Part shown: positions 11,554 to 24,300 of the stretch, one piece after another
Layout of the letters: every line of letters starts with the position of its first letter
How positions within the stretch are numbered: the first letter of the stretch is position 1
Assembly: GCF_949628265.1 (NCBI RefSeq)
Contig: NC_088790.1
Location: 11,412,545-11,476,544 of the forward strand
From: Cloeon dipterum
Lineage: Eukaryota; Arthropoda; Insecta; Ephemeroptera; Baetidae
Length of the DNA: 64,000 bases
Direction: 5' to 3'
Position numbers and translations under genes: made by a program
The notes under the pieces: model-generated
What the model was told of the DNA's origin: nothing
Database searches by the model: none
What the model saw: the letters and a program-made list of their open reading frames with translations, nothing else

Positions 11554-14500
11554 ATGAGTGGGCCAAACCTGAGCAAATCGAGGAACAGCTACCAGAGTAT
11601 TGGCACCACAAGGGAGCCGATTTGGACGCAAGTGTCGAGTGACCCGTCCGAGAACGCCGGTACAGCAAGTAGTAGTCCACCTAAATTGAATCCCGATAAC
11701 GTCTCCAATGTCGCTCAGCAGGTATGTAAATTAAATAAAACATTTCAGCCAGCCTCCGTGCTTCACGGATTTTTATTTCAGAATGGGGAAGTTGGCGGCA
11801 ACCACTTTGGCATCAACACCGCAACAGCGGCTCTATTCATCGCCGGTGAAATGGCCGGGAGTGGAGTGCTTGCTCTACCAAGGGCTCTCGTCGACTCAGG
11901 TATGAAAATATAAAATACATAAATTAATAAAAATTAAATTTTTCTTTAAGGATGGATCGGGCCAGTTTTGCTTGTGCTCATGAGTCTGGTCGCTTGCTAT
12001 GGTGGCTCGAGGCTTGGCAAATGTTGGACCATATTGGAGGAGAGGTACCCTGAAATTTATCCCAAGCACCTTCAGACGCGCAATCCCTACGCTTGCATTG
12101 CTCACAGGGCTCTTGGAGATTGGGGAAGGTGAGTTTATTGATTTTTACGATCGGTCTTTTTGAAAAATTACTTTATCAATTGGCTGTGTCAAACAAAAAT
12201 AAACGTGTTTGTTCTACTCAAAGAGATTAAACATCAGCGTCCTAACAAGGAGGCTTTTTATTGCTTAACATTATTTATTTTTCTTTGTTGGGTCAGACTA
12301 TTTCACATTATGGACACTTAGCTTTTTAACTAAAACATTTTTACTGCAATGCTATCGAGTTAGATGTTAGAAAACCAAACAAAAAACACCGTTTTGTGAT
12401 GATCAACCTCTTATATTTGTAAACGTATAAAATTAAATCCGTTCAAAATCTGTTGTCTAGTACATTTAGAAGCAATCGTCTATCAATATTTTCAAGTATC
12501 GCCAGGAACAGAATTTTAACAAAAATAGACCGCTAAAAAGTGAAATTATATGGGAAAATCATCTTGGTGCTGTAAAAAATTTTGCACAGCTCAACAAACA
12601 CCTAAATTTTCATTGTCAAATTGATTGTTGCCCTTTTCTTGCCACATATAAATTTGAGTTTTTGAGCTATGCGCAATTTTTACAGCACTACGACGAAATA
12701 TGGCCTTTCTCAAACAGGAAAAGAAGTTTTGTTTACAAAAACGTCTTCCTGACTAGGAACATTATGAAGTCCTTAATTGGCAAAAAGATTAGATCAAAAT
12801 AGCCATGCAAAGATATCAGATTTGACTGTTAGGGAGTAACAGTGCTCGAAATGAATTAAAACAACCTTATTGAATTTCAGATCGGAATGAACTCCAAATA
12901 GAATTTGGAAGCAAGTAGTGTTCGTTAAATCATGATTATGCTTTAAATTTTGACTCTCCTTTTTGAGACCAATTGAATGATTTACATTTTGGATAAATCT
13001 TTCATTTCCTCTTTTAGTCGGGAAAGTCGGGTATTAATTAATTTTGGCATCAACCTAATATATTTCAGAACTATTAAAAAGTATTGCTTGAGAATTTCAT
13101 TTTCAGTCGAATTGTGTCGGCCTGCGTCCAAATCACACTATTTGGAGCTGGCACAGTCTACCTGATTTTGGCGGCCGAGCTACTTGATGACCTACTGAAG
13201 GGCCTCATCCCCATCGGACCATGCACCTGGGTGCTGATCCTTGCAGCCTTCCTACTGCCAGCCATGTGGCTGGGTTCACCTAAGGATTTTTGGTACACTG
13301 TCCATCTGACCCCTGTAAGCTCCCAAATCTGATCAAGGCTGTGTGTGCAGGGGCGTAGCGGTCGGTGCTCTTTTGACCACGGCCTTCTCGTGCCTCTTCA
13401 TGTTCACGCAAATCATGATTGACGGCATGCAGTTCTCTATCCACCGCAACACCAGGCAGCACACCTTCGCCAACTTCTTCATGGCCTATGGAACCATCGC
13501 CTTTTCTTTCGGGGGCGCCTCCACCTTCCCCACCATACAGAATGACATGCTGGACAGAAGCAGATTTCCTTTCAGCGTGGCCGTTGGATTTATTCGTAAG
13601 AGTTAAATGCACACTACTCTTTAAGAAATATAATCAGATTTTGCCAAATGAGGCAATGATAAATATTTTTTAATTACGAGGATCAATAACTAGCTGCTGA
13701 ATGTCATAGATGGGAAAGGTGGTTAGTTAATTGACTTGAAATACTTGAATAGATCAATGTACTGGGAGGCACACTTGCGTCAACTCGCCACTTGATGGTT
13801 TTCGCACCTTTCCAGCGGCTTTAGGGACATGGCACTTCAAACTTCAATATAAAAAAACCTTGGTGTGGGGAGGCAAAAAGATGGCTACATTGAGCCCAAA
13901 CTCCTCTGCAGCCTCTCGGCAGTGTTATTGGGACCCGATGAGCTAGCCCACGGGATGTGCTGAGCAGAGGTTTTAAAATAATCTAGCTTTTGAACAGACA
14001 TGCAGTGCTTGCCATTATATTATAACGAGATACTTAAAATCCTTATCTAATTTTTTACGATTGAAATTTTTCAACAGCCCGTTTTTTATACCAGCCTGTT
14101 GGCTCGCATTGTTAAGGCACTCTCAGGAGTGTCAAAGCAATGTGAGGTATTTGAGCAGTTGGGAGATCTAATACTGGCTATTCAATGTCAGAGATGGCAA
14201 AAAGTGGTTAGTTTAGTGACTCGAAATGCTCAAATTGCTCAACGGGCTGGGAGGCGCACCGGCGCCGACTCGCTACTTGCTGGTTTGCACCTTTCCAGCA
14301 TGCGTGATTTGGCTTCACGGGACGAATGTCTAGCGTTTCAATGCAGTCCTCGGTGCGGAGGCAAGTGGCCCTTGAGTGGGCTGGGTCCCTGTGCGGCCTG
14401 GTACGCCCATGTTATCCGTTCGCGGTGTTATTGGGACCCGGGTTTCAGCATTCGTGCTAGTGCAGTGCGCGCCCTTCCCGGTCCTCCGGTCCTCGGACAG

Positions 14501-15716
14501 GGATAAAAAGAGCAAAAAAACAGGTTTTTCTTCAGCTTTTCGCATGATGATTTTATCCTGAATCTTTTATTAATTTAAACCATTATATTACAGTAATAAT
14601 GGTTTTATACCTACCGGTGGCGATTGGAGGGATGCTTGTTTATGGGGAAACTGTCTCCCCAAACATAGCCCTTACCTTAGGAGACAGCTGGCTGGTGGAC
14701 GCTGCCAATCTTCTGATGGCTTGCCACCTGATTTTGGCATTTCTGATCGTCACGAATCCAGTTAGCCAGGAGCTGGAACATATCATGAACGTCCCTCACG
14801 GTAAGATTTTATCCTTTTCTCTTGCATCTCATTGAAGAAAAATTGATCTTTTGAATGTTATGTTTGATGTTTGCTCTGAATGCTAATTGGAAACTGGCTG
14901 AATCAATCGTCTCAAAAGAAAAACAAAATTAAAATTGGCCAGATGTGTTTTAGCTCATTCACAATTTCAGGGCATTTTCATTCCTATTTCAGTTTCAATC
15001 CTGCCTGATTTTGGTTTAAAATACTTCATTTTAGAATCCGTCTTGAATGCACAAGAGCACGGTATAATCCTAGATTGTAGTGAAAGCGCGCAACATTAGT
15101 AAATGTTCATTTGCGTCATTAGGGCGTCATGATCTATTTACAACCATAAACGTAAAAACACGGGATTCACGGAAGTGGCCACTTTCCTGATGATATCAAT
15201 TTAACCAAATTTGTTTTTTTAAAGCTGACATCTTTCTTGGTATTAATAAGCAGGATAATGTTGAAATTATCTGCATATTCATCAATCTAGATCATGTTAT
15301 CTCAAGCGTAATTGTAATTTTCAGAATTTGGACGTCAGAGGCTGTGGTTGCGATCAAGTTTGATTCTAGGAATGGTTCTCATGGCTGAGAGCATTCCTCA
15401 GTTTGGGAAAATCTTGTCACTGGTGGGCGGATCCACCATAACTCTGCTAACCTTTGTACTTCCGCCGCTGTGCTACATGAAGCTGTGCGATCAAATTGGA
15501 CCTTGGCCTCAGTTGAGGTATGTTGCAATCGTCGTCATCCGCAATCTCTTCATTACCTCATATTATTTCAGACCGATTCCTATCCATGAACGCGTCTTCA
15601 TATACGAGATGATCGGCCTGGGGATATTCGGAGGCACAGTCGCCACCTACAACTCCCTCGTCTCGATTTTCTCTCCAAACTCCTTCTCTCGCCCTTGCTA
15701 CTTTAACTGGTGGTGA
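11554..15716 (+). CDS. amino acid transporter, AAAP (SLC32/36/38-like) superfamily, 8 exons
   Basis: Coding exons, joined by GT-AG introns with matching phases: 11554-11721, 11782-11899, 11951-12128, 13107-13292, 13351-13595, 14594-14800, 15325-15517, 15572-15716. Together they give 479 residues plus stop. The start ATG has a favourable ACGAAA context. A polar N-terminus of about 60 residues is followed by roughly ten or eleven hydrophobic segments. Family-like motifs are AALFIAGEMAGSGVLALPRA in the first helix, GSPKDFW before a mid-protein helix, AYGTIAFSFGGASTFPTIQN, and NPVSQELE near the seventh to eighth helices. Members of this family are proton- or sodium-coupled or vesicular amino acid carriers. 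The sequence resembles the arthropod/nematode mahogany-like or AVT-like subgroup more than vertebrate PATs, but substrate and membrane location cannot be read from it. The last intron (15518-15571, 54 bases) is in frame and stop-free. A possible poly(A) signal lies at 16491-16496. Confidence 0.9.
12567..12688. mobile_element. MITE-like element, copy 1 (in transporter intron 3)
   Basis: Terminal inverted repeats start GTGCTGTAAAAA and end in the reverse complement (TTTTTACAGCAC). The core contains ATTGATTGTTGCCCTTTTCT, shared with the element at 51281-51400. The right end is flanked by TA; the left flank reads TG, consistent with a mutated TA target duplication. Confidence 0.6.
13691..13960. 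repeat. intronic repeat, copy A (transporter intron 5)
   Basis: About 270 bases are repeated imperfectly, in the same orientation, at 14172-14450. Shared landmarks in order are GTGGTTAGTT, CTGGGAGGC, a GCACCTTTCCAGC block, and GTGTTATTGGGACCCG. Origin is unknown; it could be a local duplication or two insertions of one element. Confidence 0.6.
14172..14450. repeat. intronic repeat, copy B (transporter intron 5)
   Basis: This is the partner of 13691-13960. It is more GC-rich and lies inside a 135-codon open frame (14099-14506), which I attribute to repeat composition rather than coding. Confidence 0.6.
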
Positions 15717-16490
15717 TACTATTGTAATTTGTTGTTGGCCTTTTGCGCAAGTCTAAATTTGAAGTTAAGTTTCACTATGGTTTTGATAGCTGCTAGAACG
15801 TATCTTAAAACTGGGAAATCAAAATATGACTGACAGACTGACTGAATGCCGTTAAATTTTCGTGCTTTTTTCAAGTTGAGGATTTGTTGTCTACTGAATT
15901 CATTTGCGTCCATGAGTATAATTCAGGTGCCTCCAAATCAAAACTGGTGATTTAAAACTTATTCACAGAGCAGCGTTTTTCAATTTTTTTTCGTGATGAA
16001 AATTAAAAGATGGACACGCTTGCTCTTAATCACCAGTAAGAATAGAAGCCATTATTGCGAGAATAATAATCTATTAGCAGATGGCGCCCCTGTCTAGTTG
16101 TATGCTTAGAGCGACGTCATGTTGATTAATCTATGAAAAAGTTTTATAATACTTATTGGAATGGGACCAACCGACAGAAAAACATCAACGCTTTGCCATG
16201 TTCTAAAATATTTGTAACGCTTGAAAACATTTAAATGCAAATTTTGTATAAATCTATACAATGAAGTATGCTATAATTATAGCTCCAAGAAAATGTTTCT
16301 TTGGAATTAATTTTAGATTTCTCGGAAAGTCAGTGTTTGTCATCGGATAGCACACAAGCTTTGCATCCAATTTTCCTGAAAAATTGGATGAGCTAATTCG
16401 TACATTTGGCTTTAGCTCTCTATCCTAAATTATTGGGGAATGCAATATCAAAAAGTTAATATATCTAGTTTTTTAACATCTATACTCTTA

Positions 16491-16496
16491 AATAAA
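16491..16496 (+). terminator. candidate poly(A) signal, amino acid transporter
   Basis: AATAAA about 775 bases after the transporter stop. It is the first canonical signal I noticed. Confidence 0.35.
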
Positions 16497-17835
16497 AACT
16501 GTTTGGTCAATCACGTTGAAATATTTTGGACAATTTAAGGATAAGAAATCGAAGCAAAAGTGCCTAAAACTTGTTGCGCGCGATGGTGAAATATGTTTAC
16601 GCCTCTAAACACAAAAAATCACTTCTGATGGCAGCTTTTTATTTTGTTGATCTTTGAAGTTCTCTTTATATTTTATCTCTTTCATAAAGAGTGATTTTGC
16701 TACCTGTGACCCATTACTCCACTGAACGTTTTAATTTTGCTTGAAAATCCTAATCCAAACATTAGAATGCTTTTCCCACAAATCAAAATTATTTTTGCGT
16801 GTAACATGCAAGCACAAACTTCTCTGTATCAGTGAATGCGCAAAAGGCCAATCAAGTCGAGTGCCATCTATACACAAATGTATCCCCGTGTATGTACTTG
16901 TCTTTTTGCTTCTCATAAGTGATCTTAACTTGCAATAATATCTTGCTAGTCTCTTTTGTGTTGGTAAAAGATTTCGCGACCTTTGAAAGGTCACTAAAAA
17001 TTATATTTTTTGAACCAAATCTGCATAAGTGATTGCTGGTGTCAAATGTTATAACATGGAATTTCATCATTTGAATCATCTCACTTCATTCTTTACGTTA
17101 ATAAGAATTCACACAACGTAATAAGCTGTACATTCCAATACTGAGATATTGCAAAATCAACTTTGACCACTATTGTGCTCAAATTTATTTATTAAATCGC
17201 TGCAGCATACCCTGCATGCCGGACAAAAATGTTTGCGTTTTACTTAATTTAACTCCTTATTTAGAGCATTATAATGAGCATCAATTCAGACGAAACAAAT
17301 AAACACAAATGATTGTTGCTTCGCTCTTGGCAAATGTTTTGAAGGCCTTCTAGTTAAGATAACTGTATTCTTTCTGAAAGGTTTTCCAAATGGATTAAAA
17401 TGAACGTCTTCCGCGACTCCTGTCTTTCTTCGAACTGCGGTGATAATTATTTGACGTTCCTGATGCTGAGAAAATGTTTTGAAAAATTTATGAAGGCCAA
17501 TACAGCAATTCAAGAAAGCCTGTTTCGCAACCGAATATGCTTCAAGAAAAAATTCAACAAGTATTTCTTCATCACACTCAGAGTCAAATGCGATGCAAAA
17601 TAAATGTGCGCTCCACCTGCATGGCAGTTTGTGCGCTCCAAGTCCCCTTGAAGGCAGAATTACAGCAGAGCAGCGCTTAAATACTAAACGCGGAATTATT
17701 TTCCATGGTGAGAATCACTAATGATCCAGAATTCAACTCTGAAAATTTCTACTCCTTTGGATTTTTATTCCCTGCCTTCTAACGGAATCTCTTCAATGAC
17801 GGAAAAATCATTATGTGTGCGACGTTAAAAGTATA

Positions 17836-17840
<5 letters not shown>

Positions 17841-17895
<55 letters not shown>
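17841..17895. repeat. (TA)n microsatellite
   Basis: An uninterrupted alternating TA tract of about 50 bases, in the gene-poor stretch after the amino acid transporter. Confidence 0.95.
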
Positions 17896-17896
<1 letters not shown>

Positions 17897-20800
17897 CTGG
17901 ATAGAAACGAGGCAAAATAAATTTCCATTTATTACGCAGCAACTTACGGGCAGGATTTATGTGGAACCTCCTCTAATCACTCAGGCAAAACATTTTCAAA
18001 TCGAACAGTTACAGCGACCTGTTTGCGACGCATTAATGCCCTGCTGAAAAATAGGAATGAGCGTTCATACCTAAAAATAACAATAAACGAGAGGGGGAAC
18101 CAAACATTTTCAGCCTGCTGTCAATTGAGTTTTTAAACAGGGGTTTCCCAAACACAAAATAAAATATATTTTAACTCCGATATCAGGACGGCCTGCTTTA
18201 CGTAGATAAACATGGAAATGGAGGGGTAATTACAAAATGCTTTTGCTCAGCGACTTAGCAAAGATATAAAAAGCTCAAAATTTGTATTATAAATGAGAAG
18301 CCAGTGATATGTGGGTGTATTTTGTATTTATATATTGTATTAAGATTTCTTTTGAAAATTAGGTCCTTATTCTCTTACGATAATAATCTTCAAGAAATGT
18401 GATGCTCCTTTAAATTAATGGCAACAATGAAAGATATTTCACATACATGTGAATTAGGATCAAACAAATCGTATCAAAAAAGTAGAAAAATTCAATAAAG
18501 TTTTAACGCGTGAATCTCACAGCCGTGATCATCCTCCTCTACTAGAAAAAAGTCTGAGCTATTCCCTCCTTTGATTTTTTCACGTCTTTTTTAATATTCT
18601 CTCCGCTTTAAAGCCTTTAAAGCAATTTTCTCGCTTGTAAACTATTTAATATTGAATTTCATGCTCAACGGTCCAAAACCGTGCAGAGGATATAGCATTT
18701 TATTCAATATTATTTGTGCCCATCAGCACCCTCGATGTTTTTCCTTCCCCATTGAATGGACCGAACAACATTATAGGCGCAGCAGGTGGCGCAGACCTTT
18801 CTGCCGCAGGTTTTTATGAATCGCATTATGAGCAGGCGTCTGGCGCTTTTCTGTTATTACGCGCTCGGACCTTTGAGTTCTGCACGAAAGGTGATCGCTT
18901 CTGCTCGAATTTCCAGAAAAGCAATAAATCAATCAAGAAAAAAAAACGCGCGCGCGAGAGAGAGAGAGAGAAAACAATATAATTTGGACACTGCAAGAGC
19001 AGAGAGGCAGCAGGGGAACCTTGAAATTCACATCTGCCCGCCGCCTTTGTTGTATTTGCCCAGGCGAGTGTGTGGTGAAAAGGACCCTGAGGAGCTGCGA
19101 CTGAGAGTCGAAATGGACCGAATGATCGCAGAGAGCGTGAGTGAGTGAGAAAGAGAGATAGATGCGCCTGCCGCTGGCCGAGGAGGGGCGCAACAACAAC
19201 ACACACGGACACTAGGCACTAACACATACTCACTCTGCCTTGGCTCTTCAGCAGGAGCAGTTGACAGAAAACGTGCATGCGCCGACAGACAGCCAGAGCA
19301 CCTTCGGCTCAACCCTGGTTTAACAAGACGCAACCACTCCAAAAAACAATTGGGCCCCGGCTGTCTTGGAACTTGTTTTTTTCCTTCTTTCAGGTATTAT
19401 ATTTTTAGAGCACCACGCAGTTTGGGATTATGATCCTAGACTATATAACCCTTCCAAACATGCTCTCGTGCCGTGTTTTTGTTGTTTGATTGTTTACATC
19501 ACCCTTAAGCCATGCTCATTGTCCAGAGAGCATTCCTAGGCTCAATTCAAAGCGCTGCTCCTCTGCACCCCTTTGGCTTCTTGAATGAAAGTCCTCGGCG
19601 GAGCTGCATGTGATATTGGGAAATACGTAAATTTACGATAAGATTATTCTGTATAGACAGTCTAATTGTGGGAAGGTGATCGAGTTTTGAAAATGCGTAT
19701 CGCGCCAGAGATGTTTGCTAACCTTTGAATGATCACGTCAGTTGAATGAACCACTCTCGCGCGCGCGACACTGGATTTTAAGCGGCCGGTATCGTTAAAA
19801 AGTGGCGAGACGTGTGTGTCAAGGCCTAAAACCTTGCACCTTTAAATATTTTTATAGGAGTCAAGCGCAAAAAAAAAGAATTTTTCGAGTGCGCACGGCA
19901 ACGTGTTTTCTGTTTAATGAGAGCCTGCGCTATTTGGCTTTTAGGCGGTGTATAAATCAAAATAGTGTTTTCATAGTCGCTTTAGATAACGTTTTTAGTT
20001 TCATTATCAAATGTACAGTAAATATTTCAAATCGAATACTTGATATTACACAATGCCTAGCAGTGGCAACTAGATAACTGACTAAAAATATAAAGACTGA
20101 AACAAAAGCAAGCAGCCGGCATTGTTCCTGCTGGCCGTGCAGTTAGAGGGTTGTCTATATATATTATTAAAGAGTGGATTTGCTCCGCACCATCAAACGC
20201 AGTGCCAATCAATTCTCATGGAGCACCACGAGGTATTTTTTAATTGTTACTGCCCCTCACTCAGAAAACCGAATATACTCTCCTCAGACTGAATTTCCTG
20301 TTCAAAATTTGCGTCGCCTCACATCTCTCATTGTTTTTGCGGCCGCTCAAAAATTGCAGAGTCACATTCGTTCAATCTTCTCGCGCGAGAAGATATTGCT
20401 TTTGCACAAGGCGGAAAAAGAAAACACCCCACCTTGTTAGTTTTTGCGAACCAGTAACAGATACCAGCAATTAAGCTATCGAATGGGCTTGTTAATTTTA
20501 CCGTCCAGCACTTAAGCCTGTTTTTCTTTGCCTTCCATATTAGGTGTTATAATACCCCTCAAATTTAAAATTCGAATAAACAGACGTTAGAAAATAGGGA
20601 AAACTTGAAAATATAAAGCTCGTTTTTGACAAATTTGCCCAAAAACCAACCAAAATACAACAATCTTTCGTTCTCTCCGCATCCGCACTGGCTATATTCA
20701 TCATTTTTCCCCATAGTTTTGTGAAAATAGTATACGGTTGACAATAATGAAAAACATATATCGGTCATTTTTGGCTGTATAGCAAGTATAGTATTATGGT

Positions 20801-21174
20801 ATGATGAATCAACAGTTCGTGACATTGACATTGAGAAAAAAATTAATTAAACAGAGCTAAATTATCATAAATGGACAAAGAAAAATACCTAGAAAAAATG
20901 ACTCGGCCTGGCCATGTTCATGCGCTTGATTTCTCTTGTCGCGATCTATATGGATATGTCCAACGGTGTGTGCGCGTGAGAATTCATTTTTGGAAGAAAA
21001 ATCACAATTTCTCTCTCTCTCTCTTTGCTTAAAAAACTGCAAAAACGTTGAAGCCGTGTTTGTTTGTTTGTTGGGAACTTCAACGACAGCTTTGGTAAAA
21101 GTTAAGCTTGGACTAATTTTTTTCGTGATGACCCAAATTTCTCGAAAATTTAATCGGTGTTTGCCAATTCACTT

Positions 21175-21380
21175 GATTTTGATTCCTCTCGTTGCGATTT
21201 ATCCAGTTGTGTGCGAATTAAGAGCTAAACTTACCTTCTGTCGAAATAAATCATGATTTCTAATATGGGGAGTGTGCTCGCCGCTTGATTAATATGCAAA
21301 CTTTGGAGCCGATTTTATCAAATAATAAATGGCGTAACCTTAAAAATTTGAGCTCGTTCACAATTCACTCAAGCGGATTT
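21175..21380. repeat. dispersed repeat, about 190 bases, copy 1
   Basis: It aligns with 62705-62885 in the same orientation. The shared order is GATTCCTCTCGT, a GTGTGC block, AATAAA..ATCATGA, a GCTCGCC block, a TGCAAA/TGAAA block, GCCGATTTT, and AAATTT..AGCTCGTT. Non-coding. Confidence 0.55.
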
Positions 21381-24300
21381 CTGAATGACAGAGATTCGCC
21401 CATCGGTTTGATTATAGGGACACCTAATTTTATTGCAGAAAATTATCTGGTATACGTTCGAGCAAAAATAGAAGCATGAAATTATCTCCTCTATTCGACG
21501 CGTGACTCTCGGTGTTTTTTTTTTTTTTTTACTTTCATCAAGGACAGAGAGACACGAACAGAAAAGATGCGAGATTTATCAAATGAGATTACCGAGAACA
21601 GTTTAACCTGAAAACTATCGAATGATAAAAATGTCCAAGAGCTTTTATAGTTTAAGAAATTTTCACATGTGAGAACGGATTTCCAAAACTGAAAATTAAA
21701 ACATTTTGTCCGAAAAATAGCCTCATAATAAGCGTCTATCATTCAGTAGTAAATTATAAGCTAGTTAAGTAATACTCGTAATTCAAACGGGTTTATCGTG
21801 TTCATCAATGGCATAGGATATTTTTCTTATTAATTACACGGTTCTCGCAGGTGGGAATGGGAATCAATTTAACGCGAGTCGTTCCTAAACAGCTTTTACA
21901 TGTGCCACGAGTGTGAATGAAGATAAAATTTCAAGGTAAGAAAACTCACTTTTTCTAACTCCTAACCTGATTTGTTCAAAACGTGACTTCGATCTTTAGA
22001 GGTCGAAAATCCAACGGTTGAATTTCACTTTTGAACAAAAAAGTATATATGTATAAACGAATCGATTGGAAAGTGCAGCGCCGGCACGAGCCACCGGTTT
22101 TATTTTATTCTCATTCCTGTCTCGTGTGCAGTCGTCCTCCTCGGCAACATCCGTGCCCTGGCTGCAACAAAGTGTGCACTTTAAAAATTGTCGCTCATCA
22201 ATTCCATCCGCAGCACAGGTAAAAGGCGCTTTGTTTTCATCTTTGGCAAAACGATTTATTATTATAACTTTTGAAATTTCACTCTGTGCTGCACACTTTT
22301 ACTATTACATATCATTCTGTGAATGGGAACGTACCTTAAATTTAATATACGGTATATTGTAAGGAAATTTAGGGAATTGGGGCGATGTGGAGGCAGCAAA
22401 GGAAAATAATTGCTTTTGAAAATTCTGGTCGCGCCCCCGGCCGTCCCTGGGAAAACACGTACGCACGTATATACATATGTTCCGTTCCGGTGCGGCGTCT
22501 GGTGCATAAAAACAGTTGGAAAAATGCACTGCCGCTCGTCCACCACCATAAAAATATTTGTAGCGCGAGAGGAGAACTTGAAGTATAGTGAAGAAGGTCG
22601 CGGGTGCATTCCGATTTCGAACGCTTCTCGTGATTATTGTTATTACGCCCCGTTTTTCCGGCCAAATTAGCCGTTTAAGGTGGAAAAATTGGTGTGACCT
22701 CGCGCGACCAGCGCCAACCAATCAAGTGGCCGTGCATCCGCGCCAGACTCTGCTCTCAACATTGGATTAACGAGTTATATAGAAACCGCGTTAAAAATAA
22801 AAGAGCCGCACGCGTAATCGGCCTGCAATGAGAGACAATACACACACCTTGAGGACGCGACCTTTCGGCGTGCAACAGGTTTTTTCTCGTGCATGTGTTT
22901 GGTCTCCGTGCGACGATTCATGTATTCGTTCCATCATCTGCAGAAAACGGCGAATCCCAGAGCAAAAGCCGAAATCGGTGCGCATGAGAAAAGGCTTTTT
23001 CGCAACTTTTCTATCATGCCTTTCTCAGCTCGTCGTGTGAACCATTCATTTAGTCTTCTTTTCTATGTGGATATACACCGCAGAAAACAGGAGTTTATCA
23101 TCCTGGGAACCGTTCATGTGCATTTCCCAAGGACTAATTTATCTATTTGCACTCCTGGCCTTGAACTAAGAATTTCAAAAAGAGATTTTGCCTCGTTTGA
23201 ACGTTTTTCTTTTTAAGTCAATAGAATAATTAAGTTTTTGTCGAAAAAAATTAATCGAAAATCTGAGATTTTTCTTTAAAGCTTTGTATGGAATATAATT
23301 TTTTCTATGAAATGAAATATAATTATTTTATTTTAGCCATAATACACTAAATAAAGGTCTTAGGGTCCAAATTTTCAACAGCTTAAATTGCAGAATAGAT
23401 AACACTTTAACCATCCAGCAAAAACATTTTGGGAATTAATTATAATTACACTAGTCGTCTTCAACCAGGTATTGCGTAGTAAGTCAAGTATTGCTAAACA
23501 AAATAAGTACATGAACGTTCGAATTTTATTCTTCCTTTGCTGAGCTCATGTGCGTCGAAAGTTCCTTTTCGAGCCCGGAGAAAATGAATTGATGATGTCT
23601 AAAGTGTGCCATCAGCGACTTGGACTTAAATCAATGCAGAGATTTTTCAACTCACGAGAGACATTTACTGCATGAACTTTTATCCCAACGTGTATGTGCA
23701 AAAGGAGCGAGAGACAGCGATCTTTTTACGATTGATATACCTTTGAAAGTTTTCCGCTGTCTGCGGCGTGGAGCTCATTCACGTTTAACGCCTAAATAAA
23801 GACGCCCACGCTACTTCTTAATTCCGGTTGAACGCTCGATTGCCTGAGGCTGCTCTTTTCCTCTCTCTTTGATTTATACCACTTGGGAAGCGATTGTACG
23901 ATTTTTTTATTGCAGTAACAAAGTGGAAGCTTAAGTCTTCCTACATGAATTCAAATAGGTTAATTTTCAAACATTTAATATAGCAATTCCACATGAGACT
24001 GGGTAGAAATTGGATGGTTTTTTGTAACGGTGGAATTTTTTACTAAACCAAATCAAGGAGAAAGAGGTCGAAAAAAGTGGTCGGTTACCCCGTGTTTGGG
24101 TAATTCAATAATAATAAGAGTTCAATGTAGAGAGATCGAATGTAACTTTTTTTATACCAACGTGAAACTTTCACTTCCCACCCTATAACTTTTGATTCTC
24201 AACAACTTTTAAATTTAGAAAAAAGTTAGGTTAAAGGTCACCTCTTTCGACCTATTTTCGTAATTCCGATTTTCCAGTGTAATATAGATTTTTTCGAGTC

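Noticed and set aside
14099..14506. 135-codon frame in transporter intron 5
   Set aside because: It lies in a repeated, GC-rich intronic unit; the transporter splices cleanly around it and no family is recognised.
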